From NCBI GenBank assembly GCA_037139195.1, contig JBAXGW010000005.1, positions 33,568 through 97,567 of the forward strand: a stretch of 64,000 bases of DNA, read 5' to 3'. Made by a program: the position numbers and the translations under genes. Below, piece after piece: positions 16,680 to 25,236 of this stretch. Below the pieces are notes generated by a model. It was not told the origin of the DNA, did no database searches, and saw only the letters and a program-made list of their open reading frames with translations. Every line of letters begins with the position of its first letter. The first letter of the stretch is position 1. Source of the stretch: JBAXGW01 sp037139195 (lineage in GTDB: Bacteria; Bacteroidota; Bacteroidia; Bacteroidales; JAHJDW01).

Positions 16680-17291
16680 ATGATAACAATTTTATTAATA
16701 ATTGCCTCCTGTGTTTGTTCGATTTATATTTTTCAAAATCCATTTTTAATCGAAAAATATTGTTTTAATCCTTATATTGTCTTAAAAGAGAAACAATGGT
16801 ATAGAGTGGTGTCGCATGCTTTTGTTCATGCTGATTGGGGTCATTTATTAGTAAATATGTTTGTATTATACTCTTTTGGTTCTTTTGTTGAGATGGCATA
16901 TTCTGAATTGTTTGGCAAATTTGCAAGACTTTTTTATGTGGTTTTGTATTTTGGTGGGATATTTTTTGCTGTAATTCCATCTTTTGTTTTGCGGAAAAAT
17001 GATTCTAGCTATAATTCAGTTGGAGCTTCAGGCATGGTTTCGTCAATTTTATTTAGCTCTATTGTATTAAATCCTACGTCTCCAATTTCATTTATGTTTA
17101 TTCCAATAGATATTCCGGCATATTTGTTCGGAATATTATATTTGGCATATTCGGCCTATATGGCAAATAAAGCTAATGATAATATTGCTCACGATGCTCA
17201 CTTTTCGGGTGCTATTTGGGGTGTAGTTTTTACTATTGCACTTTATCCTGAAATTGTAAAGTATTATTTTGGCTTGCTTTTGAGTTTTTAA
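16680..17291 (+). CDS. Rhomboid-family intramembrane serine protease
   Basis: A 203-residue polytopic protein with about six transmembrane helices. The family elements are present: HADWGHLLVNMFVLYSFG (His/Asn oxyanion region, about 57-74), the catalytic GASG with Ser117, and the catalytic His174 in AHFSGAIWG. Rhomboids cleave transmembrane segments of substrate proteins inside the inner membrane. This is a minimal core without extra cytosolic domain; the substrate is unknown. It converges with sucC and has its own promoter candidate. Confidence 0.9.
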   Translation: MITILLIIASCVCSIYIFQNPFLIEKYCFNPYIVLKEKQWYRVVSHAFVHADWGHLLVNMFVLYSFGSFVEMAYSELFGKFARLFYVVLYFGGIFFAVIPSFVLRKNDSSYNSVGASGMVSSILFSSIVLNPTSPISFMFIPIDIPAYLFGILYLAYSAYMANKANDNIAHDAHFSGAIWGVVFTIALYPEIVKYYFGLLLSF

Positions 17292-17360
17292 TTAATAAAT
17301 AAGTGAAAAGGGTTATTTGATGCATAGTGTAAATTTGAATTTAAATCTGGAAGTAAAGCA

Positions 17361-17395
17361 AAAAATCCCTGCAAATTACTAGAATTCACAGGGAT
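17361..17395 (-). terminator. Terminator of sucC
   Basis: On the minus strand a 7-bp stem ATCCCTG / CAGGGAT with a 17-base loop is followed by TTTTT. Confidence 0.8.
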
Positions 17396-17430
17396 AATGT
17401 GTCATTTTTGTTAATTTGTTTACATCTCTA

Positions 17431-18621
17431 TTAGACAAAGCATTCTCTAACTAATTTTGCTGCATCCTGCAATTGAATTGCTGAACTAACTTTTAAACCA
17501 GAGTTTTCAATTATTTCTTTTGCTTCAACGGCATTAGTACCTTGTAATCTTACAATAATTGGAACAGATATATTGCCAATATTTTTATAAGCATCTACAA
17601 TTCCATTTGCAACTCTATCGCAACGCACAATTCCGCCAAAAATGTTTACTAATATTGCTTTAACTTTTGGATCTTTCAATATAATACGAAAAGCTTCTTC
17701 CACTCTTTTTGCATTTGCAGTGCCACCAACGTCAAGAAAGTTTGCAGGCTCGCCACCCGAAAGCTTGATTATATCCATAGTTGCCATTGCCAAGCCAGCA
17801 CCGTTTACCATACAGCCAACATTGCCATCGAGCTTAACATAGTTTAATCCGTATTGTCCTGCTTCCACTTCGGTTGGGTCTTCTTCATTTGTATCGCGCA
17901 TTTCTAGGATGTCGGGATGACGAAATAAAGCGTTATTATCAATAGAAACTTTTGCATCAGCTGCAACTATTCGGTTGTCTGATGTATTTACTACTGGGTT
18001 TATTTCAACTAAGCTAGCGTCTGAACCAATATAAGCATTGTAAAGGGTTGTTATAAACGAAAGCATGTTTTTATAAGCCAAGCCTTCTAGTTTCAAATTG
18101 AAAGCAATTTTACGAGCCTGAAAAGGAAGTATTCCAGTTTTAGGGTCTATTTCTTCTGAAAATAATAATTCGGGTGTTTCAGCAGCAACGTGCTCAATAT
18201 CCATTCCGCCTTGTGGTGAATAAATAATTACGTTTCTACCTGTTTCTCTGTTTAATAGAATGCTTACATATAATTCTTTAATATCATTTTCGCCCGGATA
18301 ATAAATATTTTCTTCAATCAAAACTTTTTTAACAAGTTTTCCCTCTGCTTTTGTTTGAGGAGTAACAAGGTGCATTCCAATAATTTTGTCGGCTATAGAA
18401 AAAACTTCGTCAATTGATTTCGCTAGCACAACACCTCCACCTTTTCCTCGTCCACCTGCATGAACTTGAGCTTTTACAACAAATTTTTCGCAACCATTTT
18501 CCTTATTCATTTTATTCGCCATTAATACCGCCTCGTCGGCAGTATTTGCAACTAAACCATAAGGAACTGGAACTTTGTATGTTCTTAAAATGCTTTTCGA
18601 TTGATATTCATGTAAATTCAT
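17431..18621 (-). CDS. sucC: Succinate--CoA ligase (ADP-forming), beta subunit
   Basis: SucC is the nucleotide-binding beta subunit of succinyl-CoA synthetase, which links succinyl-CoA and succinate with ATP formation. The 396-residue protein begins with the characteristic MNLHEYQSK and has an ATP-grasp domain (KAQVHAGGRGKGGGV near 46-60) and the C-terminal CoA-ligase domain with NIFGGIVRCD (about 330-339). The length fits the ADP-forming family. sucD, which usually lies directly downstream, is absent; the gene is flanked by an opposing rhomboid gene and an intergenic gap, so the alpha subunit must be encoded elsewhere. Confidence 0.95.
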   Translation of the reverse strand: MNLHEYQSKSILRTYKVPVPYGLVANTADEAVLMANKMNKENGCEKFVVKAQVHAGGRGKGGGVVLAKSIDEVFSIADKIIGMHLVTPQTKAEGKLVKKVLIEENIYYPGENDIKELYVSILLNRETGRNVIIYSPQGGMDIEHVAAETPELLFSEEIDPKTGILPFQARKIAFNLKLEGLAYKNMLSFITTLYNAYIGSDASLVEINPVVNTSDNRIVAADAKVSIDNNALFRHPDILEMRDTNEEDPTEVEAGQYGLNYVKLDGNVGCMVNGAGLAMATMDIIKLSGGEPANFLDVGGTANAKRVEEAFRIILKDPKVKAILVNIFGGIVRCDRVANGIVDAYKNIGNISVPIIVRLQGTNAVEAKEIIENSGLKVSSAIQLQDAAKLVRECFV

Positions 18622-18845
18622 AAATTATTATTTTTATGTTTCTATATTTTCAATGTTTAATTTTATGCTTCAGTTATAATTGGTGTTTTTATAGATTTCA
18701 AGTAAATATAAAAATAATATCTCTGTTATATCTCATTGTTGAACTATTTTTTTGTTTTTTTTACTCATTAAGCGTTTTATATTCATGTTTTGTATGCTAT
18801 AGAATGTTGTATTTCTAAAAACTTAAAATGTATTAAAAATTATTT

Positions 18846-18853
18846 TATATTTG
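18846..18853 (+). promoter_or_regulatory. Candidate -7 element (TATATTTG), possibly giving a leaderless mRNA
   Basis: Full TAnnTTTG match ending only 5 bases before the ATG at 18859, so the predicted transcription start falls at the start codon. The second in-frame ATG is at 18868. Confidence 0.5.
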
Positions 18854-18858
18854 CTTAA

Positions 18859-21300
18859 ATGAAATTTATGAAATCTGTTTTCACATTCATTCTGGTTTTC
18901 AATTTTCTTGCTTTTGGAATAGCACAAAATAGCAAGAAGTCGATTTCTGCTGAAAAAATATCAGAATCCATTACAATAGATGGCGTTCTTGATGAAGCAG
19001 CGTGGAAAAATGCTATTAAAGCTACCGATTTTGTTGTTTTTGAGCCAATTAATGCTTCCAAGCCTAAAAGTCAAACCGAAGTTTCTGTTCTATATAATGA
19101 TAATTCTATTTTTATAGGTGCTGTTTTGTATGATTCAGCCCCCGATAGTATTTTGCGTGAGTTAGGCGAAAGAGACGATGAACTAATAAATGCAGATATG
19201 TTTGCAGTTGCTTTGTATCCATTTAATGATGGACAAAACGACTTTAGATTTAAAGTTTCGGCTTCTGGTGTGCAGTTTGATATTAAAAATACCAGCACCA
19301 GTTACGATATTCAGTGGGATGCAGTATGGAAAAGCAAAACTCGCATTACAAAAGATGGATGGATAGTAGAAATTGAAATTCCATATTCTGCAATACGCTT
19401 TCCCGACTCGGAAAATCAAACTTGGGGTATTAATTTTTGGCGGAATAATAGAAGATACCGAGAATTGTCTTCGTGGAATTACGTGAATAACAAAACCGAT
19501 AATGAAGGCATTCAGGTAGGAGAGTTGATAAATATAAACAATATAAAAGCACCTTTAAGATTGTCGTTTACGCCTTATTTAGCTGCTTATGCAGAAAACT
19601 CTAAGTTGAAAAATGGGTCTAGTAATCATTATTTTGGCAATGGTGGAATGGACTTAAAATATGGAATTAACGAAAGTTTTACGCTAGATATGACTTTAAT
19701 ACCAGATTTTGGTCAAGTAGAGTCGGATAATACAGTGTTAAACTTATCGCCTTTTGAAGTAAAGTATGATGAAAATCGTTCTTTTTTTACCGAAGGAACT
19801 GATTTATTTAGCAAAGCAGATTTATTCTATTCGAGAAGGATAGGAGCAACGCCTCAAAACTACTATAATGTTGAAGCAAATTTAGATTCAACCGAAACTA
19901 TAAAAACAAATCCCTCTGAAACGTCTTTAATTAATGCTACAAAATTTTCGGGCAGAACGAATAATGGCTTAGGTATTGGTTTTTTTAATGCCATTACTGC
20001 CGAGTCGAAAGCAATTATTACAAGTTCAGAAGGATTGAAACGAGAATATACCACACAGCCACTTAGTAATTATAATATTATTGTTGCTGATCAAACTTTT
20101 GGGGAAAATTCGTATGCCAGTATAATTAACACAAATGTTTTGTTTGAAGGCAATGGCACCCAATCTAATATCACAGCAACCGACTTTAAGCTTTCTGATG
20201 ATAAAAATAAATTTATGTTCAAAGGGCTTGCTGCTTTATCTAAAACCATAAATACAGAAAGCAAATACAATACTGGAGTTAAAAACTATTTTGAGGCTGG
20301 AAAAACAAGTGGAAATTTTAGGTTCAGCCTGTCAAACACAATTATTACCGACCAATATAATCAAAATTATATGGGTTATATTCGCGAAACAGATGTAAAT
20401 GCGCAGTCTTTAGTGCTGCAATATAAAGTATTTAAACCATTTGGAAGCTTCTTAAATTTAAATAGCTCTGTTTTTGCTAACAGAATGGAGCAGTATTCGA
20501 GTAGGCATTTTGGATCGTTTGATTGTGGTGGTAATTTATGGGCAACACTTGCCAATTACCTTACGGTTGGCACCAATTTTACCATTTCTCCCGTAGAAAA
20601 CTATGATTTTTATGAAGCTAGAACTGCTGGGCAGCTTTTCAAACTTCCACCATCTTACTTTTTCACATTGTGGATTTCTCCTGATTATAGAAAGAAACTT
20701 GCGGTAGATTTTGATTTTGGATATTTTGAGCATATTGATAAACGCTATAAAAATTCATTGTGGTATACTGTTTCGCCAAGGGTTAGAATAAACGATAAAA
20801 TATTTTTCGTGTATACCTTTTTAAATGATTTTGAATGGAACAATGTCGGTTTTGCCGAATCTACTGATAAAATTATTTTCGGAAGCAGAAATATTAAGCA
20901 TTTTGAAAATCAGATTACAGGGAAATATGCAATAAATGCGAATACCGGGTTTTCGTTAAAGTTTAGGCATTACTGGTCGGAAGTTGAGTATAATAAGCTT
21001 TATGATTTAAAAACCGATGGTTCACTACTAAATAATCACGATAGTAATTTAAACGCAAGCGAATACAATACCAACTTCAATGCATTTAATATCGACCTTG
21101 TTTTTAAATGGCGTTTTGCTCCGGGTAGCGAATTAAATATTGTTTGGAAAAATAATATTATAACCGAAGGAAATGCAGTAAACATAACCTATATTGATAA
21201 TTTAACCAATACAATTGAATCGCCACAAGTAAACAGTTTGTCGGTGAAATTTCTGTATTATATAGATTACCAAAGAATTAAAGGTAGAAATAAGAAGTGA
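18859..21300 (+). CDS. DUF5916 outer-membrane protein with CBM9-like domain
   Basis: 813 residues with a signal peptide (about 1-22). An N-terminal carbohydrate-binding family 9-like domain (about 28-220) starts with ITIDGVLDEAAW and contains the WDAVWKSKTRITKDGW segment. The rest, about 225-813, is a DUF5916 region rich in alternating aromatic strands, including FSRRIG-type YSRRIGATPQ and ending in a polar KKK-like tail. The family is common in Bacteroidota and is predicted to be an outer-membrane barrel; its function is not established. ATG 18868 is an alternative start (shorter by three residues). Confidence 0.82.
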   Translation: MKFMKSVFTFILVFNFLAFGIAQNSKKSISAEKISESITIDGVLDEAAWKNAIKATDFVVFEPINASKPKSQTEVSVLYNDNSIFIGAVLYDSAPDSILRELGERDDELINADMFAVALYPFNDGQNDFRFKVSASGVQFDIKNTSTSYDIQWDAVWKSKTRITKDGWIVEIEIPYSAIRFPDSENQTWGINFWRNNRRYRELSSWNYVNNKTDNEGIQVGELININNIKAPLRLSFTPYLAAYAENSKLKNGSSNHYFGNGGMDLKYGINESFTLDMTLIPDFGQVESDNTVLNLSPFEVKYDENRSFFTEGTDLFSKADLFYSRRIGATPQNYYNVEANLDSTETIKTNPSETSLINATKFSGRTNNGLGIGFFNAITAESKAIITSSEGLKREYTTQPLSNYNIIVADQTFGENSYASIINTNVLFEGNGTQSNITATDFKLSDDKNKFMFKGLAALSKTINTESKYNTGVKNYFEAGKTSGNFRFSLSNTIITDQYNQNYMGYIRETDVNAQSLVLQYKVFKPFGSFLNLNSSVFANRMEQYSSRHFGSFDCGGNLWATLANYLTVGTNFTISPVENYDFYEARTAGQLFKLPPSYFFTLWISPDYRKKLAVDFDFGYFEHIDKRYKNSLWYTVSPRVRINDKIFFVYTFLNDFEWNNVGFAESTDKIIFGSRNIKHFENQITGKYAINANTGFSLKFRHYWSEVEYNKLYDLKTDGSLLNNHDSNLNASEYNTNFNAFNIDLVFKWRFAPGSELNIVWKNNIITEGNAVNITYIDNLTNTIESPQVNSLSVKFLYYIDYQRIKGRNKK

Positions 21301-21329
21301 TGTTATTTTTTATCAAATAATCCTTGTTT

Positions 21330-21965
21330 TTATTTCTTTTTAGGTGTAATAGGCTTAGTACTATTTTTTGTGTCGGTAGCATCAGATTTTACCATGTCGT
21401 TTATATAAAAAATGGTTTGAACTAAATTGCCTTCCGAATCAAAATATTTCCACTCTCCCTCTTTTAAATTGTTTTTATATGAACCTGACGAAAGGGGTTT
21501 CCCTTTTGAAGTATAGTATTTCCATTCGCCTTCTTTCTTATTGTTTTTAAATTCTCCTTCTGCCTTTTTTTCTCCATTTACTCTGTAATAATAAGTCCAT
21601 TTTCCAGTCTTGCGTCCGTTTTTATATGCGCCTTCTCTGTTAATTTCTCCGGTAATATCGTATTTTTTATATTCGCCGTCTTTCACTCCATTAAAATAAT
21701 TCGATTCTTCAAGTAAAACACCTGTTGATGAGTGGTATTTTAGGCAGGGTCCGTGCTTTATGTCGTTTTGATAGGTGGTTTCTGAAATTAATACTCCGTC
21801 TCTCGAATAAACTTTCCAAACTCCTTGTTTTCTTTCATTTTCATCAATAACATTTCTGTGTTTTTCTCCAAATGGCATATACTTAGGTCGCATTTCGATT
21901 TGAGTAAAACCATTTATAGAGAAAACAACTAGAAAAATAATAAAAGAAAACAGCTGTTTTTTCAT
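21330..21965 (-). CDS. Exported MORN-repeat (YwqK-like) protein
   Basis: 211 residues with a signal peptide (1-21, ending in FTQ). The rest is a run of about seven MORN-variant repeats of the form G-x-W/Y-K-x-Y-x-x-x-G-x-x-x-x-E, for example KQGVWKVYSRDG, RKTGKWTYYYRVNG, KKEGEWKYYTSKG and LKEGEWKYFDSEG. Such proteins are sometimes auto-labelled 'YwqK family antitoxin', but there is no toxin gene next to it and a signal peptide argues for an envelope role. Function unknown. Convergent with the DUF5916 gene, separated by 29 bases. Confidence 0.8.
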   Translation of the reverse strand: MKKQLFSFIIFLVVFSINGFTQIEMRPKYMPFGEKHRNVIDENERKQGVWKVYSRDGVLISETTYQNDIKHGPCLKYHSSTGVLLEESNYFNGVKDGEYKKYDITGEINREGAYKNGRKTGKWTYYYRVNGEKKAEGEFKNNKKEGEWKYYTSKGKPLSSGSYKNNLKEGEWKYFDSEGNLVQTIFYINDMVKSDATDTKNSTKPITPKKK

Positions 21966-21988
21966 TGTTATTGCTTAGGCATATTATA

Positions 21989-21996
21989 CAAAAATA
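21989..21996 (-). promoter_or_regulatory. Candidate -7 element for the MORN gene
   Basis: CAAAAATA on the plus strand, TATTTTTG on the minus strand, 24 bases before the ATG. Confidence 0.45.
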
Positions 21997-22028
21997 TAGA
22001 AATATTTAATTATTGTCAACTCTTTTTA

Positions 22029-22988
22029 TTATCTAACTTTTATTCGAGCACCTGCTCTTAAAACTTTTTTTTGCGAAATTCTATTTAATCTGCAAATTGC
22101 TTTAACAGTTGTGTGATTTTTACTAGCAATATAACCAAGCGTGTCGCCGTTTCTAATAGTGTAATATTTAGAAGAGCGCCCGCCTACTGAATGTTTGTCT
22201 CTGTATGCTTTAAATGATTTGGTGGTAATTGTTAATGAGTCTGATTTTAGCGTAAAAGTAGTGAAATCAACCAATTCGTTTGGATTGATAGGAATACCAA
22301 GATAGCGCGTTTCGAAATGAAGGTGCGGCCCTGTTGATCTACCAGTGTTTCCTCCTAAGGCTATTGTTTCGCCAGCTTTGACCTCTTGATTTGGGAATAC
22401 CAATGGTCTGCTTAAATGCCCATAAACGGTTTCTAACCCATTGTCATGTCTAATTAACACAACATTTCCATAGCCAGACGAAACTTTAACAATACGAACC
22501 ACCCCATCGAAGGCACAATGTATTGAGTCGCCAACATTTAAACCTAAATCTACGCCATAATGATATCGATGCCATCGCGGTCCGAAATCGGATGTTTTAT
22601 ATGTGGTAATAGGGGGTGCAAAGTTCTCAAATTTGGCTGGATTAATAAGCTGAAGCACAACCGAGTCTTTAAAGTTGGCTGGGCTAAAATTGTATGGATT
22701 AATTCTGTCGTTGTCCCAAATAAAATAAATATTTTGAGCTGGTATATCACTTTTATAAGTTGGGAAAATCCAAAAAATAAAAGCTTGAGCCATGCTGTCG
22801 TTTTCAATAAAATCATCAGTAACCATGCCTTCAAGTTCTGCACTATCTTCCAAATCAATTAAAGAAGAATCGGCATTATCAATAATAGATGAGTCAGGTT
22901 CTATGTCAAGGGAATCTGTTTCAATATATTGCGAGTATGCAATCGAATTGCAAATTATTAAAATAAATAGTAGTAAAGCTTTTTTCAT
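22029..22988 (-). CDS. M23 family metallopeptidase with C-terminal LysM
   Basis: 319 residues with a signal peptide (1-19). An acidic Asp/Ser/Glu-rich linker (about 22-65) precedes the LytM/M23 domain (about 130-235) with zinc ligands in HYGVDLG and HLHFE and the typical TGRSTGPHLHFE end. A LysM peptidoglycan-binding module closes the protein (about 273-319, YYTIRNGDTLGYIA). M23 enzymes cleave peptide bridges in peptidoglycan; with both zinc-site motifs intact this one is probably active in the periplasm. It is divergent from recQ. Confidence 0.9.
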   Translation of the reverse strand: MKKALLLFILIICNSIAYSQYIETDSLDIEPDSSIIDNADSSLIDLEDSAELEGMVTDDFIENDSMAQAFIFWIFPTYKSDIPAQNIYFIWDNDRINPYNFSPANFKDSVVLQLINPAKFENFAPPITTYKTSDFGPRWHRYHYGVDLGLNVGDSIHCAFDGVVRIVKVSSGYGNVVLIRHDNGLETVYGHLSRPLVFPNQEVKAGETIALGGNTGRSTGPHLHFETRYLGIPINPNELVDFTTFTLKSDSLTITTKSFKAYRDKHSVGGRSSKYYTIRNGDTLGYIASKNHTTVKAICRLNRISQKKVLRAGARIKVR

Positions 22989-23061
22989 AATTAGATTATG
23001 CGAAAATAATAAAAAATGAGGGCTAAAAAAAATATCTTAGCAAACTTTCGCTATTAATCAC

Positions 23062-23069
23062 TAAATTTG
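23062..23069 (+). promoter_or_regulatory. Candidate -7 element (TAAATTTG) for recQ
   Basis: Full TAnnTTTG match, 23 bases before the ATG. Confidence 0.5.
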
Positions 23070-23092
23070 AAAATATTAATTCGTTTTAATTA

Positions 23093-25024
23093 ATGCAACA
23101 AACAATACAACAAATTCTTATACGATATTGGGGGTTTGATAAGTTTCGACCACTTCAAGAAGATATTATTTTATCGGTATTGAGTGGAAAGGATACTTTA
23201 GCTCTTTTGCCAACTGGTGGCGGAAAGTCAATTTGCTTTCAAGTGCCAGCTCTTGCTCGTGAAGGAATATGTATTGTTGTTTCCCCTCTTATAGCATTAA
23301 TGAAAGATCAGGTAGAAGGTCTAAATAAAAAAGGAATTAAAGCAATAGCTATTTATTCAGGGATGCATATTCGCGAAATTGATATAGCCCTAGAAAATTG
23401 TATTTATGGCGATACTAAGTTTTTGTATTTATCGCCCGAACGATTGAAGAGTGAATTGATACTAGAGCGAATAAAAAGCATGAATGTTAACCTAATAGCA
23501 GTAGACGAAGCACATTGTATTTCGCAGTGGGGGTACGATTTCAGACCGCCATATTTAAAAATTGCAGAGGTTAGAACATTACTTCCAAATGTTCCTGTAA
23601 TGGCTTTAACTGCAACTGCAACTGCCGATGTGGTGAAAGATATTCAAGCTAAACTGCTTTTCAAACAAGAAAATGTATTTCAAAAAAGTTTCTCTCGAAC
23701 AAACTTAACTTATACTGTTCTTTTTGAAGAAGATAAACTTACTAGAATATTATTGGTAGCTCAGAAAATTAGTGGTTCGGGGATTATTTATGTTAGAAAT
23801 AGAAAGAAAACTAAAGAAATAGCATTGTTTCTTTTTAAAAATAATATTTCTGCTGATTTTTATCATGCAGGACTAGATATTCAGACAAGAGATACAAAAC
23901 AAGATAATTGGATTAAAGGAGTTACACGAATTATTGTTTGCACCAATGCGTTTGGAATGGGAATAGATAAGCCAGATGTTCGATTTGTAATGCATGTAGA
24001 TATTCCAGATTCGCTTGAAGCATATTTTCAAGAAGCAGGACGGGCAGGTAGAGATGAAAAAAAATCATTTGCATTGTTGCTTTATAATAATTCTGATATC
24101 ATTGATTTGAAAAGAAATTTTGAAGATTCATTTCCTCCAATAGTCTTTATTCGTAACGTTTATCAGGCATTAGGCAACTATTTTAAAATAACAATAGGAG
24201 CAGGCGAAATGCAAACTTTTTCTTTTGATATTAATGATTTTATAAATGTGTATAATTTCAAGCCAATTGTTGCCTATAAAGCTTTGCAATTTCTTGAAAA
24301 AGAGGGGTATATTTTAACTTCAGATAATTTTAACGATAGCTCAAAAGTGTATATACCTATCACTAAAGAGTCATTATATAAATTTCAAGTTTCAAATTCC
24401 GCTTACGACCCATTTATTAAAACGTTGCTTAGAGCATACTCGGGAATTTTTACGGAGTTTACCAAAATTAATGAAAGAGAACTTGCTAAAAAATTAAATA
24501 CCACAGAGGAAGCTATTGTTAAAACACTAAATATTCTTCACAAATTTGAAATAATAATATATGAGTCGGTAACTAATTTGCCAAAAATAACATATTTAAC
24601 AGCTAGAACAAATATTGAAAATGTAGTTTTTTCTCAAGAAAATTATGAATTTTTAAAGCATGTAGCACAAAAAAAACTAGATTCGGTAATTACTTATGTT
24701 ACATCAACAAACAAATGTAGAAACGAAATGCTTTTGGGTTATTTTGGCGAAACAAACATTTCGAGGTGTGGCACTTGCGATTATTGCCGACAAAGAAATA
24801 AAGCAAATTTAAGCAAACTGGATTTTGATAACTTAGTTTCGCAAATCAAGCCCATACTGTTGGTAAAAGAATTAACTATAGAAGAAATTGTTAAGCATGT
24901 GAACGGTTACCACGAAGATAAAATTATTAACGTTCTTATATGGTTAATCGATAATAATAATATTGTTCAGACAAAAGAGCAGAAGCTTTTTTGGAATAAG
25001 ACGCACCATCACGATGATAATTAA
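23093..25024 (+). CDS. recQ: RecQ-family ATP-dependent DNA helicase
   Basis: RecQ unwinds DNA 3' to 5' in recombination and fork repair. The 643-residue protein shows Walker A PTGGGKS (40-46), DEAHCISQWGYDFRP (Walker B and aromatic loop, about 138-152), TATAT (motif III, about 173-177), and motif VI QEAGRAGRD (about 319-327). A zinc-binding segment with RCGTCDYC lies near 561-568, followed by a winged-helix-like end. No HRDC domain follows. Bacteroidota genomes often carry more than one RecQ form, and this is the shorter kind. Confidence 0.92.
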   Translation: MQQTIQQILIRYWGFDKFRPLQEDIILSVLSGKDTLALLPTGGGKSICFQVPALAREGICIVVSPLIALMKDQVEGLNKKGIKAIAIYSGMHIREIDIALENCIYGDTKFLYLSPERLKSELILERIKSMNVNLIAVDEAHCISQWGYDFRPPYLKIAEVRTLLPNVPVMALTATATADVVKDIQAKLLFKQENVFQKSFSRTNLTYTVLFEEDKLTRILLVAQKISGSGIIYVRNRKKTKEIALFLFKNNISADFYHAGLDIQTRDTKQDNWIKGVTRIIVCTNAFGMGIDKPDVRFVMHVDIPDSLEAYFQEAGRAGRDEKKSFALLLYNNSDIIDLKRNFEDSFPPIVFIRNVYQALGNYFKITIGAGEMQTFSFDINDFINVYNFKPIVAYKALQFLEKEGYILTSDNFNDSSKVYIPITKESLYKFQVSNSAYDPFIKTLLRAYSGIFTEFTKINERELAKKLNTTEEAIVKTLNILHKFEIIIYESVTNLPKITYLTARTNIENVVFSQENYEFLKHVAQKKLDSVITYVTSTNKCRNEMLLGYFGETNISRCGTCDYCRQRNKANLSKLDFDNLVSQIKPILLVKELTIEEIVKHVNGYHEDKIINVLIWLIDNNNIVQTKEQKLFWNKTHHHDDN

Positions 25025-25236
25025 CTAATAATTGACTTTTATTATCGTTTCTAATTATCAAATCCTTATTGAATATTCTTTACTTTGTTGAATATTTTTA
25101 ATCATTATTTGTAAGCTAGAGAATAATTCATTAGTGAATAATATATCCTTTTTTTGTTGTTTGTATATTATTTTACACTATCAAATTTTATATGTTTAAA
25201 TTGCTCTTCCAAACTACTAACTAAATAATTGTACAC

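Noticed and set aside
21330..21965. YwqK-type antitoxin
   Set aside because: It has a signal peptide and no toxin gene beside it; the name only reflects MORN-like repeats.
22550..22862. Open frames on both strands inside the M23 gene
   Set aside because: Overlap the complete M23/LysM gene and show no family motif.
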